Part shown: positions 8,197-17,403 of the stretch, in pieces
How positions within the stretch are numbered: the stretch's first letter is position 1
Layout of the letters: each line of letters opens with the position of its first letter
DNA from: Tardiphaga sp.
GTDB taxonomy: Bacteria > Pseudomonadota > Alphaproteobacteria > Rhizobiales > Xanthobacteraceae
Direction of reading: 5' to 3'
NCBI GenBank assembly: GCA_014377915.1
Contig: JACMOT010000416.1
Span: 1-33,491, forward strand
DNA length: 33,491 bases
Notes under the pieces: model-generated
Seen by the model: only the letters and a program-made list of their open reading frames with translations
Databases searched by the model: none
Told to the model about the DNA's origin: nothing
Program-made: the position numbers and the translations under genes

Positions 8197-9762
8197 ATGA
8201 AGCAGATTGTTGCACGACGCGGCGTGGCCGTGGCTTTGGCCCTGGTCCTCGGAGTTTCCCTCGGCGCCGCTGGCGTGGCCATTGCGCAAACGCCCAAGAA
8301 GGGCGGCACCCTGGTCTATGCCAGCGTCTCTGGTCCAGGCACGCTGGATCCCTATATGGCGTCCAGCGCCGTCGAACTCGAAGTCATCAACAACATCTTC
8401 GAAGGATTGGTGACCCTCGACAAGGCCAATGCCACCAGGCCGATGCTGGCATCGAAAGCCACCGTATCCGCCGATTTCAGGACCTACTCGTTCGAGCTCC
8501 GTAAAGGAGTAAAATTCCACAACGGCCAGGAGATGACCTCGGCCGACGTCAAGGCGTCGTTCGAGCGCTACAGGCGCATCAGCCCCAATTCCAAAAATCT
8601 GGATGCCGTTGATCACTTCGAGGCGCCGGACCCCTACAGCTTCGTGATCCTGCTGAAGGAGCCCAACGTCGTTCTGCTCGACGTCATCAAGTCGCCGATC
8701 TATCCGCTGATGATCCTGCCGGCGTCGCAGAAGGACAAGCCGGCGCGCGACATCGAGGCGATCGGCACTGGTCCCTACAAGCTCGGCGAATGGGTCAAGG
8801 ACAGCCACCTCGTCATCACCCGCTTCGACGAATACGTCGCCGATACCAGCGCGCCGGGCCGCGACGGCTATGCCGGGCGCAAGACCGTCTATCTTGATGC
8901 CGTGCGCTACCGCTTCATGCCGGAGATCACGACGCGGATCGCGGCATTGCAGAATGGCGAGGCACAGCTGATCTCCAGTGTGCCGCCCGACCTGAGCGCC
9001 AGGATCACCCAGCGAAAGGATCTGGCGATCCGCGAAGTGTTTCCGACACTCGGAAGCTACATCATCGTCAATTCGCAAAAGGGCCTCACGGCCAATGTGC
9101 TGATCCGCCAGGCGATCGCCGCGGCCATCAATGTCGATGAGATCATTGAAGGCGCCGGCGGACTCAACAAGCGCAATCCGTGGATGTCGTTTCCCGGCAC
9201 TCCCTATTTTCTCGGCGATACCGCACCGACCCCCTGGTACGACATCAAGAACCCCGCCAGGGCCAAGGAATTGCTGAAGCAGGCCGGCTACAAGGGCGAG
9301 AAGATCATCATCGAGACCAACAGCAACTATCAGTGGATGCGCGATACCACGCTGATCGTTGCCGAGCAGCTTAAGGCGGCCGGCATGACCGTCGATGTCC
9401 AGGTCACCGACTGGACCACCAATGCCTCGCACATGCAGCAGGGCACCGGCGACTGGAATCTGTCCACGACCGCCTTCGGTCCGGATCATATTCTCGGACC
9501 TCAGCAGTGGCGGCCGGTGCTCTACACGTTTCCGCACATCACAGGCAATGAGATCATCGACAAGGCCTATGCCGAATTCTTCACCGGCAGCACGCTGGAG
9601 GCGCGCCGCGCCAGCTGGCTGACGATCCAGAAGGAAGTGCTGGGCGGCGGCTATCTGGTCAAGATCGCGGATACCGGTCGGCTCAGCGGCTATTCGAAGA
9701 AACTGCAGGGCCAGAACGACTATGCCGGCATCCTGCAGCTATGGGACCTGTGGCTCGATTGA
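8197..9762 (+). CDS. ABC transporter substrate-binding protein, family 5 (peptide/opine type)
   Basis: A 521-residue periplasmic binding protein of the DppA/OppA/NikA group. The ATG at 8197 was preferred over an upstream TTG because GGGAGC precedes it. It also gives a clean signal peptide: two basic clusters, a hydrophobic core LALVLGVSLGAAGVA, and cleavage after A-I-A before QTPKKGG. Family hallmarks are GGTLVYA near the mature N-terminus, FELRKGVKFHNGQEMTSADVKASFERY, and AIGTGPYKL. It would capture the pathway substrate and deliver it to the two permeases that follow. It lies between the aminotransferase and the permeases in the same operon, 50 bases after the aminotransferase stop. Confidence 0.93.
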   Translation: MKQIVARRGVAVALALVLGVSLGAAGVAIAQTPKKGGTLVYASVSGPGTLDPYMASSAVELEVINNIFEGLVTLDKANATRPMLASKATVSADFRTYSFELRKGVKFHNGQEMTSADVKASFERYRRISPNSKNLDAVDHFEAPDPYSFVILLKEPNVVLLDVIKSPIYPLMILPASQKDKPARDIEAIGTGPYKLGEWVKDSHLVITRFDEYVADTSAPGRDGYAGRKTVYLDAVRYRFMPEITTRIAALQNGEAQLISSVPPDLSARITQRKDLAIREVFPTLGSYIIVNSQKGLTANVLIRQAIAAAINVDEIIEGAGGLNKRNPWMSFPGTPYFLGDTAPTPWYDIKNPARAKELLKQAGYKGEKIIIETNSNYQWMRDTTLIVAEQLKAAGMTVDVQVTDWTTNASHMQQGTGDWNLSTTAFGPDHILGPQQWRPVLYTFPHITGNEIIDKAYAEFFTGSTLEARRASWLTIQKEVLGGGYLVKIADTGRLSGYSKKLQGQNDYAGILQLWDLWLD

Positions 9763-9817
9763 TGCATGATTTCAGCCTGGTCCGCAGGTTCCCGATGCTC
9801 GGTCGGAGGAGGTCGCT

Positions 9818-10762
9818 CTGATCCGTCTTATCGCGGTAAAGTTTCTGCAGGCCGTGCCGGTGATCCTGATCATCTCGATCCTGGCGTTCCTGCTGCTCAG
9901 TCTGTTGCCGGGCGATCCCGCGCTGATCATCGCCGGCGAGCAGGCCTCGCCCGCCGCGATCGAACAGGTTCGCCGCCAGCTCGGCCTCGACCGCTCGTTC
10001 CTCGAACAGCTGGGTATCTGGCTGTTCCACCTGGCGCAGGGGAATTTCGGCTCCTCGCTGATCCTCAACCAGAGCGTTCTATCGGCGGTCGGCGAGCGTC
10101 TGCCGGTCACCTTGTCGCTGGCGGCACTCTCGATCTGCTTCACCATTCCGATCGGCGTTCTCCTCGGATCGGTGGCAGCGTATTTCCGACGCACCTGGAT
10201 CGACGCCGCCGTGATGACGGTGGCGCTGCTCGGCGTCTCCATTCCCGCGTTCTGGATTGCGATCCTTGGCGTGATCCTGTTCAGCGTCCAGCTCGGCTGG
10301 GTGCCGTCCAGCGGCTATGCGCCGATCTCGCAGGGCGTCGGTCGCTGGTTCGCCTCGATGGCGCTGCCGGCGCTGGTGCTGTCGCTGTTCCAGATCGGTT
10401 TCCTCGCCCGAATGACGCGCTCGGCGATGCTCGACGTGCTGGGTCAGGACTATATCCGCACCGCCCGCGCCAAGGGGCTGAGCGAGTGGCGCACAGTGGG
10501 TCGGCACGCGCTGCGCAATGCGCTGATCCTCATCATCACGGCCACCGGCATTCTGCTGAGCGCCGCGATCGGTGGCTCGGTGATCATCGAGCAGGTGTTC
10601 GCATTGCCGGGCATCGGCCGTATGGTCGTGCAGGCCATCATGGCTCGAGACTATCCGCTGGTGCAGGGCACCATGCTGATCCTCGGCTTTACCTTCGTGA
10701 TGATCAATTTGATCGTGGACATCCTTTACACCCTCGCCGATCCGCGGGTGCGCCATGACTGA
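9818..10762 (+). CDS. ABC transporter permease, DppB type (probable CTG start)
   Basis: A 314-residue inner-membrane permease with six predicted helices. It ends in the conserved EAA-like loop region ([25 protein letters not shown]) seen in DppB/OppB proteins. The reading frame contains no ATG, GTG or TTG between its opening (9770) and GTG 9854. A start at 9854 would cut off the conserved family N-terminus and has no ribosome-binding site. The preceding residues [12 protein letters not shown] match the usual M-L-R-x-I-x-R-R-L-L-Q start of the family. A strong GGAGGAGG (9805-9812) lies 5 bases before CTG 9818. I therefore place the start at CTG 9818, with GTG 9854 as the fallback. It forms the channel with the next gene, which overlaps its stop by 8 bases. 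Confidence 0.85.
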   Translation: MIRLIAVKFLQAVPVILIISILAFLLLSLLPGDPALIIAGEQASPAAIEQVRRQLGLDRSFLEQLGIWLFHLAQGNFGSSLILNQSVLSAVGERLPVTLSLAALSICFTIPIGVLLGSVAAYFRRTWIDAAVMTVALLGVSIPAFWIAILGVILFSVQLGWVPSSGYAPISQGVGRWFASMALPALVLSLFQIGFLARMTRSAMLDVLGQDYIRTARAKGLSEWRTVGRHALRNALILIITATGILLSAAIGGSVIIEQVFALPGIGRMVVQAIMARDYPLVQGTMLILGFTFVMINLIVDILYTLADPRVRHD

Positions 10763-11642
10763 CACCGGGCTCGGATCGCTGGCGACGGCCGCCGTCATCG
10801 CGCTGCCGCGCGGCCACGGCACGTGGCAGCGCCTGCTGCGCCACCGCTCCTTCATGATCGGCTTCTCGATCATCCTGCTGCTGACCCTGGCCGCCGTTCT
10901 GGCGCCGCTGATCTCCCCGGTCGAGCCCTCGGCCATGCGCGTGCGGTTTCGCTTCCGGCCGCCGCAGGCGGCGTTCTGGTTCGGCACCGACCAGTTCGGC
11001 CGCGATATATTCACCCGCGTGTTGTACGGCGCGCGGATCTCGCTGTTCGTCGGCTTCGCGGTCTGTGTCATTTCCGGCTTGTGCAGTGCCGCCCTCGGCG
11101 TGATCGCCGCGCAATATCGCCGGCTCGATGGTCCGATCATGCGGCTGATGGATGCGTTGATGTCGTTTCCCGCCATCCTGCTGGCGCTGGGCATCGCCGC
11201 GGCGCTTGGTCCGCGCGTCTCCAGCGTTATCATCGCGCTCACCGTGGCCTACATTCCCGCCGGCGTGCGCATCGTCCGCGCCGCCTCGCTGACGGTGCGC
11301 GAAATGGATTTCGTGCAGTCGGCGCAGATTTCCGGCGCCTCGTCGCTCCGCATCGTGCTGCGCCATATCCTGCCGAATTGCCTCAGCCCGCTGCTGGTGC
11401 ATCTGACCTTCATCTTCGCCTATGCCATGCTGGCGGAAGCCGCGCTCAGCTTTCTCGGCGTCGGCATCCAGCCGCCGATCGCCAGCTGGGGCAACATCAT
11501 CGCCGAGGGGCGGGATTACGCCACCGAGGCGTGGTGGGTGATGCTGTTTCCCGGCGTCGCCATCAGTCTCGCGGCACTGAGCCTGAACCTGCTGGGTGAT
11601 GCGCTCGGCGGCCTGCTCGATCCGCGCCTCAAGGGAGGCTAG
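10755..11642 (+). CDS. ABC transporter permease, DppC type
   Basis: A 295-residue second permease of the peptide-type importer. It has an N-terminal cytoplasmic tail with a first helix near residues 36-58. The family segment [24 protein letters not shown] follows (reported here by its key residues G-T-D-x-x-G-R-D). Four to five further helices come next, with the EAA loop [20 protein letters not shown] and a C-terminal P-x-I-x-x-W-G-N-I-I motif. It overlaps the DppB-type gene by 8 bases, so expression is coupled. It should pair with that protein as a heterodimeric channel. Confidence 0.94.
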   Translation: MTDTGLGSLATAAVIALPRGHGTWQRLLRHRSFMIGFSIILLLTLAAVLAPLISPVEPSAMRVRFRFRPPQAAFWFGTDQFGRDIFTRVLYGARISLFVGFAVCVISGLCSAALGVIAAQYRRLDGPIMRLMDALMSFPAILLALGIAAALGPRVSSVIIALTVAYIPAGVRIVRAASLTVREMDFVQSAQISGASSLRIVLRHILPNCLSPLLVHLTFIFAYAMLAEAALSFLGVGIQPPIASWGNIIAEGRDYATEAWWVMLFPGVAISLAALSLNLLGDALGGLLDPRLKGG

Positions 11643-11646
11643 TGAT

Positions 11647-12639
11647 TTGACCGCGCCGCTGCTGGCGATCCGCAATCTGACCGTTCAGTTCCGCGTCGAT
11701 TCCGGCTGGGTCACGGCGGTCGACGACGTATCGCTGGATGTCGGGGAAGGCGACTGCGTTGGCATCGTTGGCGAATCCGGCAGTGGCAAGAGCGTCACCG
11801 CGCTGTCGATCCTGCAGCTGCACCAGCGCGCCACCACGCGGATGCCGACCGGCACGATCACCTATCAGGGCCAGGACTTGCTGCGCGCGCCGGGATCAGC
11901 GATGCGGTGGATCCGCGGCAGCGAGATTGCCATGATCTTCCAGGATCCGATGTCCTCGCTGAATCCGGTGCTGACGATCGGCGACCAGATTGCCGAGACG
12001 CTCCGCCAGCACCAGGGCCTCAACGGCGCCGCCGCGCGGAGACGCGTGGTCGAGCTGCTCGGGCTGGTACGGATTCCCGATGCGGCGCGCCGCGCCGATG
12101 ATTACCCGCACCGTCTGTCCGGCGGCATGCGGCAGCGGGTGATGATCGCCATGGCGATCGCCTGCAAGCCGCGGCTGCTGATTGCCGACGAACCGACCAC
12201 TGCGCTCGACGTCACCATCCAGGCGCAGATCCTCGAATTGCTGCGTGACCTGCGCCGGGAATTGAGCATGTCGGTGATGCTGATCTCCCATGATCTCGGG
12301 GTGGTCGCTGAATTCGCCCAGCGCGTGGTGGTGATGTATGCCGGCCGCGTTGTCGAGGATGCGCCGGTGGCGCAGCTGTTCCGGCGGCCGGTGCATCCCT
12401 ACACCATGGGGCTGATCGCGGCGGTGCCGAGACTCGACAGCGATGCGTCGCGGCTTACCACCATCGCCGGCCGGATTCCGTCGCCACAGGAAGTCATCCC
12501 CGGATGCCGCTTCAGCCCGCGCTGCGCGTGCGTGCAGGACGGTTGCCGCGAGCAGCCGCCATCGATGCAGCCAGTCAGCGATGGCCAGTCGGCGCGCTGC
12601 CCGCCGCGGATTCTCGAGCTGGGCGCGCACCATGGTTGA
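11647..12639 (+). CDS. ABC transporter ATP-binding protein, DppD/OppD type
   Basis: A 330-residue ATPase read from TTG 11647, which has an excellent GGGAGG 8 bases upstream and gives the family-like N-terminus [14 protein letters not shown]. It has a Walker A GESGSGKS, a Q-loop in [12 protein letters not shown], the signature LSGGMRQRV, a Walker [14 protein letters not shown] and an H-loop LISHDLG. The C-terminal oligopeptide/dipeptide extension carries a cysteine cluster (C-x5-RCAC-x3-GC), which in this subfamily may hold an Fe-S cluster. It energises the DppBC channel together with the next gene. Confidence 0.94.
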   Translation: MTAPLLAIRNLTVQFRVDSGWVTAVDDVSLDVGEGDCVGIVGESGSGKSVTALSILQLHQRATTRMPTGTITYQGQDLLRAPGSAMRWIRGSEIAMIFQDPMSSLNPVLTIGDQIAETLRQHQGLNGAAARRRVVELLGLVRIPDAARRADDYPHRLSGGMRQRVMIAMAIACKPRLLIADEPTTALDVTIQAQILELLRDLRRELSMSVMLISHDLGVVAEFAQRVVVMYAGRVVEDAPVAQLFRRPVHPYTMGLIAAVPRLDSDASRLTTIAGRIPSPQEVIPGCRFSPRCACVQDGCREQPPSMQPVSDGQSARCPPRILELGAHHG

Positions 12640-13597
12640 CCAGCCCATCGTCGAAGTCCGCGATCTCCGCAAGACCTTTCCGGTCAAGCATGCCGGTGGC
12701 GTCTCCACGCTGCACGCGCTGAGCGGCGTCAATTTCGAGATCATGCGCGGCGAGACGCTGGGGCTGGTCGGTGAATCCGGCTCCGGTAAGACCACCGCTG
12801 GCCGCATCCTGGTTGGACTGATCCCGGTGACGAGCGGCCGCGTGCGTCTGTTCGGCCACGACATCAGCGGCCCCGACGGCAAGGCGCAGCTCGCCGCGGT
12901 GCGGTCTCGATTGCAATTCGTGTTTCAGGATCCCTATGCGTCGCTTAACCCGCGAATGCGCATCGGCAGCGCCATCGCCGAGCCGATCGACATCGCCGGA
13001 CGCCATTCGCGCAAGGACCGCAACGATCGCGTCGCCGAGCTGCTGGAACTTGTCGGCCTGCCGAGAAACAGTATCGATCGCTACCCGCACGAATTCTCCG
13101 GCGGCCAGCGCCAGCGCATCGTGATTGCCCGGGCGCTGGCGCTCAATCCGGATTTCGTGGTGTGCGACGAACCGGTATCGGCGCTCGACGTGTCGATGCA
13201 GGCGCAGATCGTCAATCTGCTGCTCGACCTGCAGGACAGACTGGGCCTGAGCTATTTGTTCATCGCCCACGATTTGGCGGTAGTGCGCGCCGTCTCGACC
13301 CGGATTGCGGTAATGTATGCCGGTGCCATCGTCGAGACCGCGCCGAAAGCGCAGCTCTATGCCGACCCGCAGCATCCCTATTCGCGAGCGCTGCTCGACG
13401 CCGTGCCGCGCGCCGATCCCGACTTTGTCCGCCATCCGGTGGTGGCGGGTGAGGTGCCGAGCCTGCTCGATCCGCCGCCCGGCTGTTCGTTCCATCCTCG
13501 CTGTCCGTTCGCGATGGATCGATGCCGGGTTGAAGTGCCGCTGCTGAAGAATTCCGGCGCCGGCCGCCGTGTCGCTTGCCATCTGTTCCCGGGGTGA
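12632..13597 (+). CDS. ABC transporter ATP-binding protein, DppF/OppF type
   Basis: A 321-residue second ATPase of the importer. It begins at ATG 12632, overlapping the previous stop by 8 bases. It has a Walker A GESGSGKT, a Q-loop FVFQDPYASLNP, the signature FSGGQRQRI, a Walker B FVVCDEPVSALDV and an H-loop FIAHDLA. The C-terminal oligopeptide-transporter tail has CSFHPRCPFAMDRC. It completes a five-gene SBP-permease-permease-ATPase-ATPase importer. The gap to the convergent liv-type operon is 67 bp and holds only a weak 6-bp stem. Confidence 0.95.
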   Translation: MVDQPIVEVRDLRKTFPVKHAGGVSTLHALSGVNFEIMRGETLGLVGESGSGKTTAGRILVGLIPVTSGRVRLFGHDISGPDGKAQLAAVRSRLQFVFQDPYASLNPRMRIGSAIAEPIDIAGRHSRKDRNDRVAELLELVGLPRNSIDRYPHEFSGGQRQRIVIARALALNPDFVVCDEPVSALDVSMQAQIVNLLLDLQDRLGLSYLFIAHDLAVVRAVSTRIAVMYAGAIVETAPKAQLYADPQHPYSRALLDAVPRADPDFVRHPVVAGEVPSLLDPPPGCSFHPRCPFAMDRCRVEVPLLKNSGAGRRVACHLFPG

Positions 13598-13664
13598 GAT
13601 TGAGCAATAAGTGGGTGCTGCGCCGGCGTTGGCCATGCGGAGACGGCGCCGCCCGATTGTCCCG

Positions 13665-14804
13665 CTACTGGAGCGCCTCGAGCTTGGCATTCTTGCCGTC
13701 GACGACCTTGAACATAACGTAGCGCGGCTGCATTTGGCCGTTCGGCAGGAACTGAACGTCGCCGAATACGGTCCCCTTGATGGACTTGCCGCGAATGGCT
13801 TCGGCGACCGTCTTGCGATCCAGCGACTTCGTCGCCTCCACCGCATGCGCCCACACCTGCAACGCGCCGGCACCGAGCGCGGCGCCCTTGTCGGGATTGG
13901 CGCCGTAGGCCTTCTTGTACGCGGACACGAATGCAACGGCTTCCGGGAAGGTGGTGAAGGGCGGTAAATCGGGGAAGAAGATATCAGCCGATACGATGCC
14001 GTTATTGGCGTCGCCGGCCACTTTGAACACCGTCGACAGCATAATGCCGACGGCGCCGACGAACGCCGACTTCACATCGGCCTGGCGATACTGCTCGACG
14101 AGAGCTGGCAGGCCCGACGAGTTCGACGAACTGGTGACCACGATGGCGTCGGGGTTAGCTCCTTTCAGGCTGGTGAGCTGCACCCTGAAATCGGTGTCCT
14201 TGAAGGCAAATTTCTCCGTCCGGATCACCTCACCTGAAAAGTTGAGCTTCTTGAATTCGGATTCTACCGCGGCCTGAAAGCCGTTGCCGTACACATCGTT
14301 CTGGGTGAGGAACGCGACCTTCTTCGCTTTCAGGGTATTGGCGACGTAGTTGGCGATGGCCTCGGCGTCAAAGCTGTTCGAGCTGTTGATGCGGACGGCA
14401 TAGGGGTTGGTCTCGCCATTGAGGATCAGGTCGGATTTCGACGTCGCGGTTATATCCATGATCCCCGCGCGCGCCAGAATCGGCTGCATCGCCAGTGTCA
14501 CCGGCGAATTCCAGCCCTCGATGACCACGTCGGCCTTCTCGGCAATCATCTCGTTGGCCCGGCTGACTCCGACTGCCGGCGTGCTCTCGTCATCCTTGGA
14601 AATCACCACCAGCTTGCGGCCGAGCAGGCCGCCCCTGTCGTTGATCTGCTGCGCCACCAACTTGATGGCATTGGTGACGCCCTGGCCGTCCGGCCCGGCA
14701 CCGCCGCTCAATGGAAAGATGGCGCCGACCTTGATGTCCTGCGCCATTGCCGACGCGGTGAGGCCCAACAGCATGGCTATCGCCAGCTTCATTGTCTTGC
14801 TCAT
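13665..14804 (-). CDS. Branched-chain amino-acid-type ABC substrate-binding protein
   Basis: A 379-residue periplasmic binding protein of the LivJ/LivK (Peripla_BP_6) family. The signal peptide is KLAIAMLLGLTASAMA, cut before QDIKVG. IFPLSGGAGPDGQG at the mature N-terminus, LVVISKDDESTP and VIEGWNSPVTLAMQPI are typical of this fold. This family binds Leu/Ile/Val, other amino acids, amides, aromatic acids or short-chain carboxylates, so the ligand is not assured. It is the last gene of a minus-strand operon, 24 bases after the LivM-type gene, with AGGGAG before its start. It converges on the acylase/Dpp cluster, and whether the two systems share a substrate is open. Confidence 0.93.
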   Translation of the reverse strand: MSKTMKLAIAMLLGLTASAMAQDIKVGAIFPLSGGAGPDGQGVTNAIKLVAQQINDRGGLLGRKLVVISKDDESTPAVGVSRANEMIAEKADVVIEGWNSPVTLAMQPILARAGIMDITATSKSDLILNGETNPYAVRINSSNSFDAEAIANYVANTLKAKKVAFLTQNDVYGNGFQAAVESEFKKLNFSGEVIRTEKFAFKDTDFRVQLTSLKGANPDAIVVTSSSNSSGLPALVEQYRQADVKSAFVGAVGIMLSTVFKVAGDANNGIVSADIFFPDLPPFTTFPEAVAFVSAYKKAYGANPDKGAALGAGALQVWAHAVEATKSLDRKTVAEAIRGKSIKGTVFGDVQFLPNGQMQPRYVMFKVVDGKNAKLEALQ

Positions 14805-14828
14805 ATGCGCAATCTCCCTGTTGTGTGT

Positions 14829-15809
14829 TCAGTTCTTGATTTTCGTGAAGCGACGATACAGGCCGACAAGTCCGGCAGGCCAGAAAATCAGGACCACCGC
14901 CAGCACCGAGCCCAGGATGATCTTATTCCAGTCGCCGCCCAGCGAAAAAAGGTTCTGCTGTATGATCAGAAGCGCCGTGCCGATCAGCGGTCCGAGCAGG
15001 ATACGGCGGCCGGCCAGAACGACGGCGGTCAGCATCATCACCAGAAAGTAGGACTCGAACATGTCCGGACCGACATAGGCGCGCTGATAGGCGTACAGCC
15101 AACCTGCGAGCCCGGTGATCGGCGCCGATATCACGAAGATGGCGAGCCTTATCTTGCGCGGGTCAACGCCGAGGCTCGCGGCGAGCGACGGATTCATCTG
15201 CACCATCAGGGCGTTGATTCCGAGCCGCGAGCGGCGGAAGCGCGCAATGAAAGTCAAAGTGAGCAGCAGCAAGACGAATGCTATCGGCCACAGATCTTCC
15301 TGTGAGGCGCCGGAGAAAGTCGTAAAACCGAACGGCAGTTTCAGCGGCGGGATCCCGACGATGCCGTCAGAACCGCCGATGGCGTCCCAGTTGAACGCGA
15401 CCTCATAGGCGACCACGGCCGCGGCATAAGTTACCAGAGAAAACACGAATTCGCGGGTGCGCAGCGTGACGACGCCCAGGAAACCCGCGGCAGCGAGGCA
15501 CAGCGCGATCGTTGCCAACGCGGTGATCCAGCCGTTCAGTCCGTACTGGGCCGACAGGTTGGCGGCGGTATATCCGCCGATCGCCCAGAACAGCGTATGG
15601 CCGAGGCTGACTTCGCCGAGATAGGACAGCACGACATCCACGCCGTAGCACATGACGGCAAAGATCGCGATCGTGGTCAGTGTCGAATAGGCCACCGACG
15701 TGCCGCCGAACAGCCGCGGCAGGAAAAATCCGACGACCACCAGGCCGACAATGCCCGCGATCCGCAGCACTGGTATCGACGAAGGCGCCGGGGTTTCGAT
15801 GGCGGTCAT
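14829..15809 (-). CDS. Branched-chain amino-acid-type ABC permease, LivM type
   Basis: A 326-residue membrane protein starting at ATG 15809. That ATG overlaps the upstream LivH-type stop by 4 bases; the frame is open further upstream, but that part lies inside livH. Several hydrophobic helices and the conserved segments GYLGEVSLGHTLF (seen here as LSYLGEVSLGH), W-D-x-I-G-G-S-D-G-I and a C-terminal IFWPAGLVGLY identify the LivM group. It forms the channel with the LivH-type protein. Confidence 0.93.
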   Translation of the reverse strand: MTAIETPAPSSIPVLRIAGIVGLVVVGFFLPRLFGGTSVAYSTLTTIAIFAVMCYGVDVVLSYLGEVSLGHTLFWAIGGYTAANLSAQYGLNGWITALATIALCLAAAGFLGVVTLRTREFVFSLVTYAAAVVAYEVAFNWDAIGGSDGIVGIPPLKLPFGFTTFSGASQEDLWPIAFVLLLLTLTFIARFRRSRLGINALMVQMNPSLAASLGVDPRKIRLAIFVISAPITGLAGWLYAYQRAYVGPDMFESYFLVMMLTAVVLAGRRILLGPLIGTALLIIQQNLFSLGGDWNKIILGSVLAVVLIFWPAGLVGLYRRFTKIKN

Positions 15810-16660
15810 TTGGCGGCCAATCCTGCCGGGCGAATTACCAGCAACGCAAGGAGGAGCGCGAAGGCTGCCGCGGTCGTATAGGTGTGGGCGACGTAGGCAC
15901 CGAAGAACGCGGTGAAAAGACCGAGCCCGAGGCCGGCGGCCAGCGCCCCGCCGATCGATCCGATGCCGCCGAGCACGACAACGACGAACGTCATGATGAC
16001 CTCGTTGAAGCCCATGCTGGTCAGGATCGGGGACCGCGGTGCGACCAGCGCCGCGCCAAGCGCCACGGCGGCGCATTCAAAGACGAACACCAGCAGGTAC
16101 ACCACGCGGGCATTGATCCCGAACAGCTCGCTCAGTTTCGGGTCTTCCGCGACCGCGCGAATGATGGCGCCGAACCGGGTGCGTTGGGTGAACAGCCAGA
16201 CCGCCGTATAGAGCAGCAGAGTCGCGACCAGAACGAGGACGTCCTGCCAGGTGAACCACAGCGAGCCCAGGTCGATCTTGGCGCGCGACAGCGTGCCTGG
16301 CAGCGTCTGCGGGTTGCCGCCGAAGATCAGCGCGCTGCCGCCCTGCAGGACGTAGCCCAGCCCCAGCGTCACGATCATCAGGCTGGTGAGGTTCTGCGTC
16401 ATCACCAGCCGCATCATGGCGAGCTGCATCAGCAGGCCGATGGCCGCCAGCACTCCCATCGCGACAAGGATCGCCAGCGGGTAGGGCAGGCCGAGCTTGA
16501 CGATGGCGAACCAGGTCACGAACGCGCCGAGCATGTACAGCTGGCCATGGGCGAAATTCACCAGCCGCGCGACACCGAGCAGGATGGTCCAGCCCAGCGC
16601 GATGCACGCGTAGCCCGAGCCGAGCACGAGACCGTTGACGATCTGCTGCGCGATGTTCAT
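15806..16660 (-). CDS. Branched-chain amino-acid-type ABC permease, LivH type
   Basis: A 284-residue membrane protein of the LivH family. It opens with NIAQQIVNGLVLGSGYACIA, where G-L-x-x-G-x-x-Y-A is the usual LivH start. It continues with ARLVNFAHGQLYMLGAF (the N-F-A-H-G motif), FGAIIRAVAEDPKLSELFGIN and VVVLGGIGSIGGALAAGLGLG. Its start overlaps the LivF-type gene's stop by 4 bases, so the order in the operon is livG, livF, livH, livM, binding protein. Confidence 0.94.
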   Translation of the reverse strand: MNIAQQIVNGLVLGSGYACIALGWTILLGVARLVNFAHGQLYMLGAFVTWFAIVKLGLPYPLAILVAMGVLAAIGLLMQLAMMRLVMTQNLTSLMIVTLGLGYVLQGGSALIFGGNPQTLPGTLSRAKIDLGSLWFTWQDVLVLVATLLLYTAVWLFTQRTRFGAIIRAVAEDPKLSELFGINARVVYLLVFVFECAAVALGAALVAPRSPILTSMGFNEVIMTFVVVVLGGIGSIGGALAAGLGLGLFTAFFGAYVAHTYTTAAAFALLLALLVIRPAGLAAK

Positions 16661-17403
16661 GGCTGCGTTCCATCGGCGGCGATGCTGCCGAGATAGGCCT
16701 CGATGATGCGGTGGTCGGCGGCCATGACGGCGGCGGAGCCTTGGCCAACAATGCGCCCGCGTTCCAGCAGATAAAGATGGTCGACAACCTTGAGCGCCGC
16801 CTTGACGTTCTGCTCGACCAGCAGCACAGGCAGCCCGCGGTCCACCAGCAGCCGAATCCGGGACAGCAGATCCGCGATCAACCGCGGCGCCAGGCCGGCG
16901 GAGGGCTCGTCAAGGATCAGCACGCGCGGGCAGACCAGCAGGGCGCGGCCTACCGCGAGCATCTGTCGTTCGCCGCCGGAAAGCGCGGCACCCTTGTGCG
17001 TGCGCCGTTCGGCGAGGCGCGGAAAGAACTCGAATACATCGGCGACGGCGAAGCTGTGCCGACCGGCCGTGTCGGCGGGCGGTCGAACCAGCGCCAGGTT
17101 TTCGTCCACCGTTAGTTCGACAAAGATGTTCTTGCCTTCGGGCACCAGCGTCAGACCGCGCGCCACCCGCTCGTGCGCGGCGAGGCCCTCGATGCCCTGT
17201 CCCCGCAGCCGCACCACGCCGGTGACCGACGCCATGCCGCGTGACCAGCCGGCCAGCGCGTTGACCAGAGACGTCTTGCCAGCACCATTGGCGCCGACGA
17301 GCCCGACCATCTGTCCGGCGGCGACATTGATGCTCACGTCGGAGACCGCCATGTTGCCGGCGTAACGGACGCAGAGATTTTCGCTTTGCAGCACCTGGAT
17401 CAT
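16657..17403 (-). CDS. Branched-chain amino-acid-type ABC ATPase, LivF type
   Basis: A 248-residue ATPase. It has a Walker A GANGAGKT, the LivF-type segment LTLVPEGKNIFVELTVDENL, a signature LSGGERQM, a Walker B RVLILDEPSAGL and the LLVEQNVKAAL H-loop region, which has Gln instead of His as is usual for LivF. It overlaps its upstream partner (LivG-type) and its downstream partner (LivH-type) by 4 bases each. It drives the same importer. Confidence 0.94.
   Translation of the reverse strand: MIQVLQSENLCVRYAGNMAVSDVSINVAAGQMVGLVGANGAGKTSLVNALAGWSRGMASVTGVVRLRGQGIEGLAAHERVARGLTLVPEGKNIFVELTVDENLALVRPPADTAGRHSFAVADVFEFFPRLAERRTHKGAALSGGERQMLAVGRALLVCPRVLILDEPSAGLAPRLIADLLSRIRLLVDRGLPVLLVEQNVKAALKVVDHLYLLERGRIVGQGSAAVMAADHRIIEAYLGSIAADGTQP

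Noticed and set aside
8143..9537. Long minus-strand frame (464 residues) opposite the family 5 binding protein
   Set aside because: The translation is Asp/Gly/Arg-rich with no recognisable domain; the plus-strand gene explains the region.
9766..10758. Alternative 330-residue plus-strand frame over the DppB-type permease
   Set aside because: It is Arg/Gly/His-rich, has no membrane segments and shadows the real permease frame.
10079..11242. Long minus-strand frame (387 residues) opposite the two permeases
   Set aside because: Its Arg/Gln/Ala-rich antisense composition is typical of shadow frames, while the permeases are clearly real.
12575..13936. Long minus-strand frame (453 residues) opposite the DppF-type ATPase
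   Set aside because: Its composition is typical of antisense GC-rich shadow. The ATPase on the plus strand has every family motif.
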